Counted from the first letter of the stretch, positions 14,635 to 22,915 are shown. The stretch: 31,271 nt of DNA from an uncultured Eubacteriales bacterium (GCA_934552855.1 CAKTEU010000024.1:1-31271); one strand, 5' to 3'. Notes: generated by a model not told the origin, from the sequence alone. Translations and numbers: made by a program.

Positions 14635-15036
14635 TTATTCGGACTCGATTGTTTGAAGCGTCAGTTCAAAAAGCTCTTTGAGTCTGTCGGTTTCATCGTT
14701 CAAATACAGAAAGCCGAAAAGAGCCTCAAGTCCCGTTGCATAATGATAATCGCTTTCACTCGCATTTTTTGCTTTGTGGTTAGTATGGGCATTTCTTCCC
14801 CGTTTCAAAACGGAAAGCTCTTTTTCTGAAAGTTTTTCAGAAAGTGCCTTCGCGGCTTTTGCTTGAGAAGCGGCTTTGACCTGCGTAACCGCAAGAGAAT
14901 GAAGCTTGTTAACCGGCCGGTTTGCAAGACAAACAAGCCTTTCACGAACAAAAAGGTCAAAAACCGAATCGCCGATAAAAGCGAGTGTGAGGGGGCTCAA
15001 CTGAGAAGGATCGCAGTCCTTGTTGTAAAATCTCAT
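14635..15036 (-). CDS. mrnC: Mini-ribonuclease III (MrnC)
   Basis: An RNase III catalytic domain without a double-stranded RNA binding domain. In Bacillus it matures 23S rRNA ends. The 133-aa length fits. The N-terminal LAFIGDSVFDLFVRERLV carries the catalytic acidic signature, and the C-terminal SESDYHYATGLEALFGFLYL is the second conserved helix with the Glu ligand. GRNAHTNHK corresponds to the family's GRNA motif. It lies 13 bp after obg on the same strand, so it is almost surely cotranscribed. The pairing of obg (50S assembly) with a 23S maturase is functionally coherent. It is often found beside cysS in Bacillus, which is not the case here. Confidence 0.93.
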   Translation of the reverse strand: MRFYNKDCDPSQLSPLTLAFIGDSVFDLFVRERLVCLANRPVNKLHSLAVTQVKAASQAKAAKALSEKLSEKELSVLKRGRNAHTNHKAKNASESDYHYATGLEALFGFLYLNDETDRLKELFELTLQTIESE

Positions 15037-15049
15037 GTTTTATAATTCC

Positions 15050-16321
15050 TTAGTTTACAAAGTCAAATTCAAAATCATAAATGCTGACGGTGTCGCCTTC
15101 CTCAATGCCTTTTTCACGAAGCGCATCAATTATGCCGCTTGAAATGAGCACCCTTTGAAGATACTGAAGTGATTCATAATCGTCCATATCAGTATGAGCA
15201 ATGATTGAAGCAAGCCACGGTGCGTCAACAATATATACGCCGTCCTCAACGTCAATTGAAAAGCCGGTGTTTTTCTTTTTCATGATGACTTCAAGGGGAA
15301 TTTCTTCGCTTTCAAAGCGTTTGACAGCCGGAAGCGTTGAAAGCATTGCCGCTGCGGCATTGATTACTTCCTTTGTGCCTTCCAAAATCGGAGCGCACAT
15401 TTCAAAATAACGAAGTCCCTTTGCTTCAATATACTTTTTAAATTCTTCACGCTGTTCTTCGGTTGCTAGGTCAATTTTGTTTCCGACAACAATCTGCGGA
15501 CGTTTTGAAAGTTCGGGATTGAAGCGTTCAAGTTCGGCATTGATTTTTTCAAAATCCTCTTTCGGGTCTCTGCCTTCACTGCCGGCAACATCAACAATAT
15601 GAATAAGCATACGGCAGCGTTCAACATGGCGCAAAAACTCATGACCGAGACCGATACCTTCGCTTGCACCTTCAATAAGGCCGGGAATGTCTGCAATGAC
15701 AAAAGACGTTCCTTCGCCGAGCGAAACAACGCCCAAAACGGGGGTTATCGTTGTAAAATGATAGTCCGCAATAATCGGCTTCGCTTCGCTGACAACGGAG
15801 ATGAAACTTGATTTTCCAACGTTCGGAAAACCGAGAAGTCCGACATCGGCAAGAAGCTTGAGCTCAAGTGTAACTTCCCATTCTTCGCCGGGCGCACCCG
15901 CTTTTGCAAAACGGGGAGTTTGCCTTGTGGGCGTTGCAAAATGGCAGTTTCCCCAGCCGCCTTTTCCGCCTTTTGCGGCAACAAACGGTTCGTTTGATGA
16001 CATATCGCACATAACAACGCCGCTTTCCGCTTCACGGATAACGGTACCCTGCGGAACACGAATGATAAGATCTTCGCCTTTTTTTCCGCTTTTTCTTGAG
16101 CCGGAACCGTCCTGTCCGTTTTGCGCCTTATATTTACGCTTATATTTAAAATCGGCAAGGGTTGAAATGTTGGTATCAACAACAAAAACAATGTCGCCGC
16201 CCTTTCCGCCGTCGCCGCCGTCCGGTCCGCCGGACGCAATATATTTTTCACGGTGAAAAGCAACTGCTCCGTGGCCGCCGTCGCCGGCTTTGATTTTGAT
16301 TTTTGCCTTATCAACAAACAT
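15050..16321 (-). CDS. obgE: GTPase Obg/CgtA
   Basis: Ribosome-associated GTPase needed for 50S assembly and stress control. 423 aa in three domains: glycine-rich OBG fold (1 to about 158, with DGGKGGDIVFVVDTN), G domain (about 160-335, with P-loop GFPNVGKSS, DIPGLIEGA and NKID), and a C-terminal OCT domain (about 345-423) as in most Firmicutes Obg proteins. The start ATG follows AGAGG. It heads the obg-mrnC-yitT operon from a near-consensus promoter. rpmA and rplU, common upstream neighbours in Firmicutes, are absent here. Confidence 0.98.
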   Translation of the reverse strand: MFVDKAKIKIKAGDGGHGAVAFHREKYIASGGPDGGDGGKGGDIVFVVDTNISTLADFKYKRKYKAQNGQDGSGSRKSGKKGEDLIIRVPQGTVIREAESGVVMCDMSSNEPFVAAKGGKGGWGNCHFATPTRQTPRFAKAGAPGEEWEVTLELKLLADVGLLGFPNVGKSSFISVVSEAKPIIADYHFTTITPVLGVVSLGEGTSFVIADIPGLIEGASEGIGLGHEFLRHVERCRMLIHIVDVAGSEGRDPKEDFEKINAELERFNPELSKRPQIVVGNKIDLATEEQREEFKKYIEAKGLRYFEMCAPILEGTKEVINAAAAMLSTLPAVKRFESEEIPLEVIMKKKNTGFSIDVEDGVYIVDAPWLASIIAHTDMDDYESLQYLQRVLISSGIIDALREKGIEEGDTVSIYDFEFDFVN

Positions 16322-16363
16322 TCTGAAATACCTCTTCTTTCATAAAAGAGTTTTAACCGATAC

Positions 16364-16392
16364 ATTATACACTAATTATTGTCCCACGTCAA
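16364..16392 (-). promoter_or_regulatory. Strong promoter of obg-mrnC-yitT
   Basis: On the minus strand TTGACG (16387-16392) and TATAAT (16364-16369) are exactly 17 bases apart. The 5' leader to the obg start is short, about 35 bases. Confidence 0.85.
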
Positions 16393-16431
16393 ATCTGACA
16401 TATTACAACAATCAAAATGTTTATATAACAA

Positions 16432-16463
16432 AACTGCGGCCGGTAAAAATCCTGACCGCAGTT
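16432..16463. terminator. Terminator after the MIF-like gene
   Basis: AACTGCGG (16432-16439) pairs with CCGCAGTT (16456-16463), with a few more pairs inside the loop. On the minus strand the stem runs into TTTTG, 9 bases past the stop of the tautomerase gene. A six-T run on the plus side makes it look bidirectional. It insulates the tautomerase gene from obg. Confidence 0.75.
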
Positions 16464-16471
16464 TTTTGGGT

Positions 16472-16816
16472 TTAAAAGTTGCCGTTGTTCCAGCCCCAAT
16501 CAGAAAAGCCCGAATATTTGACATAGACCTTATCGGGCGAAATTGAAAGTTCGTTTTTCAAAACGGAGCAAAGCTCTTTTGTCATTTTTTCCGAAGCGGG
16601 GGAAGAAACCGAACCGAGAAGGTCAACGGAAATCATTGCGCAGTCTTCGTTGTTCTTTCCTTTGAAGTACATTTTTCGGTCGCCTTCGATGTTCACCATG
16701 AGCCAGCTTTCCGTCTTTCCGGGAAAACATTCAATCGCTTTTCCAAAAGCGGCTTTGAGCGAATCGGCTTTTGAGTCGGTGATTTTTGCTGTTGTTTTGA
16801 GTTCGATATAAGGCAT
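16472..16816 (-). CDS. Macrophage migration inhibitory factor (MIF)-like tautomerase
   Basis: 114 aa, very close to the length of animal MIF (115). After Met removal the N-terminal Pro (MPYIELKT), the catalytic base of tautomerase-superfamily enzymes, is exposed. The C-terminal SPDKVYVKYSGFSDWGWNNGNF region parallels the MIF segment SPDRVYINYYDM...VGWNN. Lys33 (SKADSLKAAFGKAIE region) may correspond to the conserved active-site Lys. The natural substrate of bacterial MIF homologues is unknown, and phenylpyruvate or dopachrome tautomerase activity is the usual assay. Its start follows AAAGGAGGA. It is monocistronic, between its own promoter and terminator, and diverges from the two-component system. 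Confidence 0.9.
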   Translation of the reverse strand: MPYIELKTTAKITDSKADSLKAAFGKAIECFPGKTESWLMVNIEGDRKMYFKGKNNEDCAMISVDLLGSVSSPASEKMTKELCSVLKNELSISPDKVYVKYSGFSDWGWNNGNF

Positions 16817-16845
16817 TGCTGTTCCTCCTTTTACTTTATGTTTTA

Positions 16846-16874
16846 ATAATAGCGACTTTTCATCTTTGTGTCAA
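16846..16874 (-). promoter_or_regulatory. Promoter of the MIF-like gene
   Basis: On the minus strand TTGACA (16869-16874) and TATTAT (16846-16851) are 17 bases apart, about 30 bases before the start codon. Its -35 box lies in the left arm of the 13-bp inverted repeat. Confidence 0.75.
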
Positions 16875-16905
16875 GAAGTGTGTGCCGAATAGTTCTTGAC
16901 ACAAA
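16865..16905. promoter_or_regulatory. Perfect 13-bp inverted repeat at the divergent promoter (candidate operator)
   Basis: TTTGTGTCAAGAA (16865-16877) and TTCTTGACACAAA (16893-16905) are exact reverse complements around a 15-bp spacer. Each arm contains the TTGACA -35 box of one of two divergent promoters. A dimeric regulator bound here could control both genes. The response regulator encoded downstream is the obvious candidate, but this is inference. The symmetry could in part arise from two good -35 boxes, yet it extends 7 bases beyond them. Confidence 0.6.
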
Positions 16906-16924
16906 AATAAAATCGTAATATATT
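16896..16924 (+). promoter_or_regulatory. Promoter of the two-component system
   Basis: TTGACA (16896-16901) and TATATT (16919-16924) are 17 bases apart. The leader to the response regulator start is about 70 bases. A second TATAAT-like hexamer lies about 8 bases further on, at 26 bases from the -35 box, which is too far to pair with it. Confidence 0.65.
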
Positions 16925-17000
16925 TGTTATAATTATGGCAGTCACTTTTAATTTTTTGAGGTTAGTATAATTACAGTCGATAACTCGGAGGGATAATTTG

Positions 17001-17693
17001 ATGTATAACGTTTTGGTTTGTGACGACGACAAGGCAATAGTCGATTCAACGGCAATCTATCTTAAAACGGAGGGCTATAACGTTCTTTCCGCTTATAACG
17101 GAAAAGAGGCGCTTGACGTACTTTCAAAAAACGAGGTTCACTGCGTGATTATGGACATCATGATGCCGGTCATGGACGGCATCACGGCAACGGTGAAGCT
17201 GCGTGAAAAAAGCAACGTTCCCGTGATTTTTCTTTCCGCCAAAAGCGAGGACACGGACAAAATTGCAGGTCTCGGTTTCGGCGCAGACGATTACGTCACA
17301 AAGCCGTTCAGTCCTCTTGAGCTTCTTGCAAGGGTAAAGTCACAAATTCGCCGTTTTTGCTCGCTCGGAAGCATTGCAAAAAAAGCCTCCGTAATCACAA
17401 CGGGCGGACTTTCGATTGACACTGAAGCGCACGAAGTTACCGTTGACGGCGAACCCGTTCGTCTGACCGCAACGGAATACAAAATTGTGAAGTACCTCAT
17501 GGAAAACCTTGGAAGAACGCTTTCGTCGAACCAGATTTATGAACACGTTTGGAACGAAAACGCCTTTTCGTCGGAAAAAACCGTTACCGTTCACATCAGA
17601 CGCATCCGTGAAAAAATTGAAATCGACTCAAAGAACCCAAAATACATAAAGGTGGTGTGGGGCATTGGATACAAAATTGAAAAAATTCAGTAG
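17001..17693 (+). CDS. OmpR/PhoB-family response regulator
   Basis: 230 aa. The receiver domain (1 to about 118) has the acidic pocket CDDD (residues 7-10), phospho-acceptor Asp52 in VIMDIMMPVMDG, and the conserved Lys in VTKPF. The winged-helix DNA-binding domain (about 132-228) contains the recognition region VTVHIRRIREKIE and the terminal hairpin IKVVWGIGYKIE. The ATG at 17001 was preferred over the adjacent in-frame TTG at 16998 because GGAGGG ends 8 bases before it. The histidine kinase gene starts inside its 3' end, so the pair is translationally coupled. The target is unknown. The inverted repeat at 16865-16905 is a plausible own-promoter site. Confidence 0.95.
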   Translation: MYNVLVCDDDKAIVDSTAIYLKTEGYNVLSAYNGKEALDVLSKNEVHCVIMDIMMPVMDGITATVKLREKSNVPVIFLSAKSEDTDKIAGLGFGADDYVTKPFSPLELLARVKSQIRRFCSLGSIAKKASVITTGGLSIDTEAHEVTVDGEPVRLTATEYKIVKYLMENLGRTLSSNQIYEHVWNENAFSSEKTVTVHIRRIREKIEIDSKNPKYIKVVWGIGYKIEKIQ

Positions 17694-20460
17694 GTCAAAA
17701 TTAACAAAAACGGTTGCATTTTTCCTTGCGCTGCTGTTTTTTACTCTCTTCATTTTGAGCGCAACGAGCCTTTTTTTCGGTTCGTGCAAAGATATTGAAG
17801 AGGCTGCAATAACCGCATCGTATCTGACGCATGGAAAAAACTCTGCAATCGGCGGAAGATATTTTGAAGAAACGCTGATTGAATACATCAAAGCGGAAAT
17901 GAATTCCAAGCTCATTTTTAAAAACGGCTCAAAGGAAGATTTTGAAAACTATCAAAAAACCTATGTTTTAAGGAACAAAGAAGCCCTTGAAAAAGCCGTT
18001 AAGGAGACTTTGAAAAAACTTCGCTTTGAAAGCGGGGGCGACGATTTTTCAACCCTTGCAGGCTATCTCTCCCAAGGCTCGATAAAGCTCAAAAAGCTTG
18101 CAGACCACAAATGCTATCTTGATTCCGGCGTTGAAATGCACTATTCGGTTGATTCCAACGGAAGAATAAGCACCGAGGTTTTCAACAGTCAATACAGCAG
18201 CGAATCGTTTGGAAGCTATGAGGATTATTTCAATTCAAAATTTGATTATGATTATTATTACGAAGACGACGATGAAGCCGAAACAACCGTCCCTTCGGTT
18301 GAAGTAACTAACCCGGACGGCGTTGTTGTTTCCACAACGATGATTAAAACGCCCGATCAAATTCAAAACGGTCATTCAACATCTTCCATTCCGCAAAGCA
18401 TAAAAAACAAGGCGAGCGACCCTGACAACGTGATTGAAATTTGTTCGGCTTTCTATGACGACGGCGACGAAAGCTTTGATGGGTACTATGAAATCACGGT
18501 TGACAAAAATTCGCTCTCACCGGAAGAAAATACAAACTTTTCATTTTACAGCGACAAAATCAAAAACGAAGCCGAATTCAAAGAAAAGGCACGTCTTTAT
18601 GAAAACAGCGCCAAATCGGCTCAGCACGTTTCAATAGCCGTTTTTAATTCAAAAACCGGAAAGCCTGTTCTTTCAACATTCAAAGACCTTTCAGGCGACT
18701 TCACCCTTAATGATGTAAAAACCTCAGCAACAGAAAGCTGCAAAGCCTTTTTCATCTACACAGGTTCAAAACAGTGTATAGACTATGTTGATTTTCCGGA
18801 AGATATAAGCCCATCATTCAGACGAAACTTCCCTTCCGATATTGAACCGTTTTTAGGCACTGCAATCTCCGATCTTCACTGCGAATATGACTTTGCCGTC
18901 GGCATTGACGATTACTATGAATCCAAAGCCGACGTTAATTCGGAAGAACCGTTTGAAAACGCACTTTATAAAACACAGCAGCTTGAAAAAACGGTTAAAG
19001 CGAAACTTATTGAAACGATTATCTTTTTTGTTCTCTTTATTGTTCTGACGGTATATCTTGTGATTGTTGCCGGAAGAAAGCCGGGGGACGACGAAGTTCA
19101 CATGGCTCCTGCGGACAAAATTTTTACCCTTTTGAGAACGTGCATCGACCTCGGCGCAATCGTCGGAATCGTAACGGGCGCAGTGGTCTGTTATATTGAT
19201 GCAGTCGACCGTCTCCTTGAAAAATATCATTCGGTCACCGTGACAAATTCTTCCGTCGCAATGTGGCATTATGTTGTTATTGTTGTTTGTTCGGTCAGTG
19301 CGTGTGCATTTTTACTTGATTGGATTTTGTACCTCGCACGTCACATCAAAAACCGTTCGCTTTTCAAAAACTTCCTGCTCGGACGAATCATCGTTTCGAT
19401 TAAAGGAAAAATCAAATCCCGCCCGAAAAAGGAAAAAATCTATAAAGACGTTCTCAACGACGTTTTGAAAAAGATTGCGCTCTTTGTCCTTTTGCCGAAC
19501 ATCGTTATCGGTTTGCCGAGCCTTATAGCTTCAATCGAATCAAGCATCGGCGGAATTTTCTTCGGAATACTGCTTGTTATCTATGACATCTGTGCTCTCG
19601 GTTATGCAGTTTACTATGCCTACAACGTCAGAAAGCTGTTTAACGCCCTCGGCGAAATCAGAAACGGAAACTACAACGTTAAGATTGATACAGCACGAAT
19701 GCCCGGCTCGATAAGGAAAGCCGCAACGGACATTATGCACCTCGGCGAAGGGTTGAGCATTGCCGTTGACAACGCAGTTAAGGAAGAGAAAATGAAAGCG
19801 GAACTTATCACAAATGTTTCGCACGACCTCAAAACGCCGCTGACATCAATCATCAATTATACCGACCTTCTTTCACGCTGCGAAATCACTGACGAAACGG
19901 CGCAAAGCTATATCGCCGTTCTCAAAGAAAAGAGTGAACGGCTCAAAAAGCTGATTGAAGACCTTGTTGAAGCTTCAAAAGCTTCCTCCGGCGCAATCAA
20001 CGTTGAACTTATAAAGATGAGCCTTAACGAACTTGCGCTTCAAATCGAAGGCGAATATGAAGACGAATTTGAAGCGAAGGGACTTGAGCTGATTGTTGAA
20101 GAAGGGAACGAAGAGCTTTTTGTTCTTGCAGACGGAAAGCTTTCTCACCGGGTTCTTGACAACCTCATGAGCAACGTCAAAAAATACGCAATGCCGCACA
20201 CAAGGGTTTATATGACGCTTCAAAAAGAACCTGGCGGTGCTTCGGTAACAATCAAAAACATTTCCGAAGGAAGGCTGAACATTTCACCGGAAGAGCTCAA
20301 AGCACGCTTTGTTCGGGGTGACAGTTCAAGAACGAGCGAAGGCAACGGACTCGGACTTTCAATTGCGGATAACCTTGCCGCTCTTCAGGGGGGAACGCTT
20401 GACATTGAAATTATCGGCGACCTTTTCTCGGCAAAAGTAACCTTCCGTTCGGCTCAATAA
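17665..20460 (+). CDS. Large multi-pass sensor histidine kinase
   Basis: 931 aa from a TTG start that overlaps the regulator gene by 29 bases. AGGTGG lies 9 bases before the start. The first membrane segment is at about 15-37. A very large external region follows (about 38-448), rich in Asp, Glu, Ser and Tyr and without a recognised sensor domain. Five more membrane segments lie at about 449-469, 490-515, 533-556, 602-620 and 627-650. Next come a HAMP-like linker (about 655-705), a HisKA domain with His720 in NVSHDLKTPLTSI, and a HATPase domain with N-box DNLMSNVKKYA and G-box EGNGLGLSIADNLAALQGG. The ligand is unknown. Typical bacterial kinases have two membrane passes, so this architecture is unusual. 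Confidence 0.9.
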   Translation: MDTKLKKFSRSKLTKTVAFFLALLFFTLFILSATSLFFGSCKDIEEAAITASYLTHGKNSAIGGRYFEETLIEYIKAEMNSKLIFKNGSKEDFENYQKTYVLRNKEALEKAVKETLKKLRFESGGDDFSTLAGYLSQGSIKLKKLADHKCYLDSGVEMHYSVDSNGRISTEVFNSQYSSESFGSYEDYFNSKFDYDYYYEDDDEAETTVPSVEVTNPDGVVVSTTMIKTPDQIQNGHSTSSIPQSIKNKASDPDNVIEICSAFYDDGDESFDGYYEITVDKNSLSPEENTNFSFYSDKIKNEAEFKEKARLYENSAKSAQHVSIAVFNSKTGKPVLSTFKDLSGDFTLNDVKTSATESCKAFFIYTGSKQCIDYVDFPEDISPSFRRNFPSDIEPFLGTAISDLHCEYDFAVGIDDYYESKADVNSEEPFENALYKTQQLEKTVKAKLIETIIFFVLFIVLTVYLVIVAGRKPGDDEVHMAPADKIFTLLRTCIDLGAIVGIVTGAVVCYIDAVDRLLEKYHSVTVTNSSVAMWHYVVIVVCSVSACAFLLDWILYLARHIKNRSLFKNFLLGRIIVSIKGKIKSRPKKEKIYKDVLNDVLKKIALFVLLPNIVIGLPSLIASIESSIGGIFFGILLVIYDICALGYAVYYAYNVRKLFNALGEIRNGNYNVKIDTARMPGSIRKAATDIMHLGEGLSIAVDNAVKEEKMKAELITNVSHDLKTPLTSIINYTDLLSRCEITDETAQSYIAVLKEKSERLKKLIEDLVEASKASSGAINVELIKMSLNELALQIEGEYEDEFEAKGLELIVEEGNEELFVLADGKLSHRVLDNLMSNVKKYAMPHTRVYMTLQKEPGGASVTIKNISEGRLNISPEELKARFVRGDSSRTSEGNGLGLSIADNLAALQGGTLDIEIIGDLFSAKVTFRSAQ

Positions 20461-20469
20461 AGAATAAAT

Positions 20470-20517
20470 ATAACCGGACCGTTCCGATTGTTTCGGAGCA
20501 GTCCGGTTATTGCTTTT
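20470..20517 (+). terminator. Long terminator after the two-component system
   Basis: ATAACCGGAC pairs with GTCCGGTTAT (20470-20479 / 20501-20510). After one mismatch the stem continues for 7 more pairs (GTTCCGA / TTCGGAGC region) to a 5-base loop, then TGCTTTTTT. It nearly duplicates the terminator at 8946-8986. Confidence 0.88.
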
Positions 20518-20640
20518 TTGTTCTGCAACAAAGTTAAAAACATGAAAACGCTTTCTGCCTTCGTATGCAACATTTCCTTCAACATTTCCTTTTATCTTTT
20601 TTACACCGACTATTGACAGAAATCATTTTTATATTTATTC

Positions 20641-21546
20641 TTATTTAAGATACGTTTTTGCATAGGTTGAAAAAAGTTCGCCGAACTTCTTTTCGCAGTC
20701 GTCATCATTTGAAAGATCGTGACCGGAATTTGCATAGGCGATAAGTTCGCTTCTGACTCCGACACCGGAAACTGCGGCAGAAAACATAAGAGCATTTGAA
20801 TACGGAACAACCGAATCCAACTTTCCGTGAGCAATAAGAACCGGCGGGCAGCTTTTTGTCACATAAGTGATTGGCGAAACGGTTTTGAGCTTTGGAACCG
20901 CACGGGGAAATGTTTTTGCGTTAAAGGTTTTTCCGCAAACTTTTGACATAAGACCGTAAATATCGCTTTGACTTCCGAGCGTTGAAGAAGCGGAGTAAAA
21001 CGAAACGTCCGAAAGATCGGCCGGAGCGGATTTTACGGCGATTGCAACAACTTTCATCGGGGCGGAAACACCCTTTGAACAACCGTAAAGAAGCGCAAGA
21101 TGGCCGCCGGCTGAAACGCCGTTGAGCATAACACGATTGAAAACAATATCCGATTCCGAGCCTTTTTCTTTGATTTTTTTAAGTGCCGCATCAATGTCAT
21201 TAATAATGTCAAGGGCGTTAACCGTTTTGCTGACAAAACGATAGTTCATTGTTGCCGCCGCACAGCCGTAATCACTGCACATTTTTTTGAGCGTATCTTC
21301 ACTGAATTCATCCTTGCTGCCGTTTGTCCATTCGCCGCCGTGAAGATTGAGAATAAGGCCGTATTTTCCGCTTGCTTTTTTCGGAACATAAAGGTCGAGC
21401 GTTTGGTTTTTGCTTGAGCCGTAGCTCAGGTTCTTATAGGCATTGATTTTTCCCGGTTTTCCGGAGCCCGAACCCGAACCGCCGCCGAAAAGCGAAACAA
21501 AAAATGTGATAATTGCAATGAATACCGAAACGATTTTTTTGAACAT
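20641..21546 (-). CDS. Secreted or membrane-anchored alpha/beta hydrolase (esterase/lipase, BD-FAE-like)
   Basis: 301 aa. An N-terminal hydrophobic segment (about 4-20) and a Gly-Ser linker (21-29) suggest export, with the domain held outside the membrane or cleaved. The fold carries the oxyanion motif HGG (69-71), nucleophile Ser145 in GVSAGG, Asp244 in HGKLDSVVP, and His276 in NSGHDLS, so the triad is complete. It resembles carboxylesterases that act on acetyl or feruloyl groups of polysaccharides, but the substrate is not shown. The start at 21546 was chosen because AAGGAGAAAG precedes it. An in-frame ATG at 21591 would add 15 polar residues before the signal segment. It diverges from an AraC-type regulator, which may control it. 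Confidence 0.88.
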   Translation of the reverse strand: MFKKIVSVFIAIITFFVSLFGGGSGSGSGKPGKINAYKNLSYGSSKNQTLDLYVPKKASGKYGLILNLHGGEWTNGSKDEFSEDTLKKMCSDYGCAAATMNYRFVSKTVNALDIINDIDAALKKIKEKGSESDIVFNRVMLNGVSAGGHLALLYGCSKGVSAPMKVVAIAVKSAPADLSDVSFYSASSTLGSQSDIYGLMSKVCGKTFNAKTFPRAVPKLKTVSPITYVTKSCPPVLIAHGKLDSVVPYSNALMFSAAVSGVGVRSELIAYANSGHDLSNDDDCEKKFGELFSTYAKTYLK

Positions 21547-21607
21547 AGTACTTTCTCCTTTAAAATCGGCTTTTGTTTTTGAACAAGCCATTTAATTATG
21601 CAATGAT

Positions 21608-21636
21608 ATATTACAACCTTTTATCCTTATTGTCAA
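21608..21636 (-). promoter_or_regulatory. Promoter of the alpha/beta hydrolase gene
   Basis: On the minus strand TTGACA (21631-21636) and TAATAT (21608-21613) are 17 bases apart, about 62 bases before the start codon. AT-rich sequence with repeated AATATTTT-like blocks lies between this and the regulator gene (21650-21695). Confidence 0.7.
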
Positions 21637-21777
21637 TTCTAAGTGTGAAAAAATATTTTTTCTAATAAATATTTTGCTTTTAAAAATATTCAGAGCATAT
21701 GACACAAATGCGCAGTAAAAGTCAAGAGAAAAAGCGTCCGCCGTAATATAATGAACTCAAGAAAGGAAGCGAGAAGC

Positions 21778-22656
21778 ATGGATTGGATAACCGGAATTCA
21801 AAGTGCAATCAATTATGTTGAAGATAACCTTGAAGGCGAAATTGATTTTGAAGAGGCGGCGAAGAGGGCCTGTTCGTCTCCGTTTCATTTTCAGCGCATT
21901 TTCAGCATTATCTGCTCATACACGCTCGGCGATTACATAAGAATGCGCCGGCTGTCGCTTGCCGCCGAAAAGCTTCGGCGCACCGATGAAAGAATAATTG
22001 ATATCGCACTGAAATACGGTTATGAAACTCCCGAAAGTTTTTCAAGGGCGTTCACCCGATTCCACGGTGTTTCACCCAGCGAAGCACGCAAAGGAGCAAC
22101 AACAAAAAACTTCTCACGTCTTTTTGTAAAACTCATTTTGGACGGAGGAAATTTTATGAATTACAGAATTGAAAAGAAGGACGCTTTCAAAGTCATTTGC
22201 AAAAAGAAGAACGTAACAAAGCCGCAAGGCTATACCGCAACGGAAGATATTTCGCCGTTTTGGAACGAATGTTCAACGAACGGAACAATGGAAAAGCTCC
22301 AAAAGTATGCAAGGTTCGACAATCTGAACGGGATTCTCGGAATCTGCTTTTCAGAAGATGTTACGTCAACCGATTTTCCGTACGGCATAGGCGCAGAGTA
22401 CAACGGTGCGCCGCTTGAAGACGAAGGATTTGACATTGTTGAAATTCCGGCTTATACATATGCCGTTTTCACCTGCAAAGGAAAAATGCCTGAAGCTTTT
22501 GTCAAAACATATAAACAGATATGCACCGAATTCTTTCCGCAGAACAGCAGTTATGAATACGGCAAAGGCGTTGAGCTTGAAGTTTATCCTTCGGCAAATG
22601 TTGATGACCCGAATTTCACCTGTGAAATTTGGATTGCCGTGAAAGAAAAAGAATGA
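21778..22656 (+). CDS. AraC-family transcription regulator with GyrI-like effector domain
   Basis: 292 aa. The N-terminal part (about 3-105) has two AraC helix-turn-helix motifs, AAKRACSSPFHFQRIFSIICSYTLGDYIRMRRL and then IIDIALKYGYETPESFSRAFTRFHGVSPSEARK in abbreviated sense. The C-terminal part (about 120-292) looks like the GyrI-like small-molecule binding domain found in SoxS/Rob- or BmrR-type regulators, ending FTCEIWIAVKEKE. This order (DNA binding first) matches the Rob-like group, often tied to toxic compound responses. The ATG at 21778 was chosen because AAAGGA lies about 10 bases upstream. The ATG at 21751 overlaps the TATAAT-like box and has no binding site. The divergent hydrolase gene is a possible target. 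Confidence 0.9.
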   Translation: MDWITGIQSAINYVEDNLEGEIDFEEAAKRACSSPFHFQRIFSIICSYTLGDYIRMRRLSLAAEKLRRTDERIIDIALKYGYETPESFSRAFTRFHGVSPSEARKGATTKNFSRLFVKLILDGGNFMNYRIEKKDAFKVICKKKNVTKPQGYTATEDISPFWNECSTNGTMEKLQKYARFDNLNGILGICFSEDVTSTDFPYGIGAEYNGAPLEDEGFDIVEIPAYTYAVFTCKGKMPEAFVKTYKQICTEFFPQNSSYEYGKGVELEVYPSANVDDPNFTCEIWIAVKEKE

Positions 22657-22728
22657 TTCAAAACGAAGAATCAGCCGCATTTTGTGCAGACTGGGGAGTA
22701 AACACAATTCCTGATTATGACTAAAAAG

Positions 22729-22784
22729 AAAAGCTATAATTCATGACACATCTTTTTGACGTTAATCGTGAATTATAGCTTTTT
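22729..22784. terminator. Bidirectional terminator between AraC-type gene and metK
   Basis: AAAAGCTATAATTCA (22729-22743) pairs perfectly with TGAATTATAGCTTTT (22769-22783), followed by further T on the plus strand. The A-run on the left provides a T-tract for minus-strand transcription from metK. The rest of 22657-22915 shows no gene. Confidence 0.8.
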
Positions 22785-22915
22785 TGTTTTTCTCTTTTGC
22801 TTTCGTTCAATATAACGGTTTTGCATTAAACCGAATGTTTAAATTTTTCTTGGACTGCTTGACATGAGGCAATTCAAGACTCGGTTGCGGCCGCCTTTTT
22901 TAAAAGCCTGTTCAA

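Noticed and set aside
21751..21777. Upstream ATG for the AraC-type regulator
   Set aside because: It overlaps a TATAAT-like box and has no ribosome binding site, while the ATG at 21778 has AAAGGA at proper distance.
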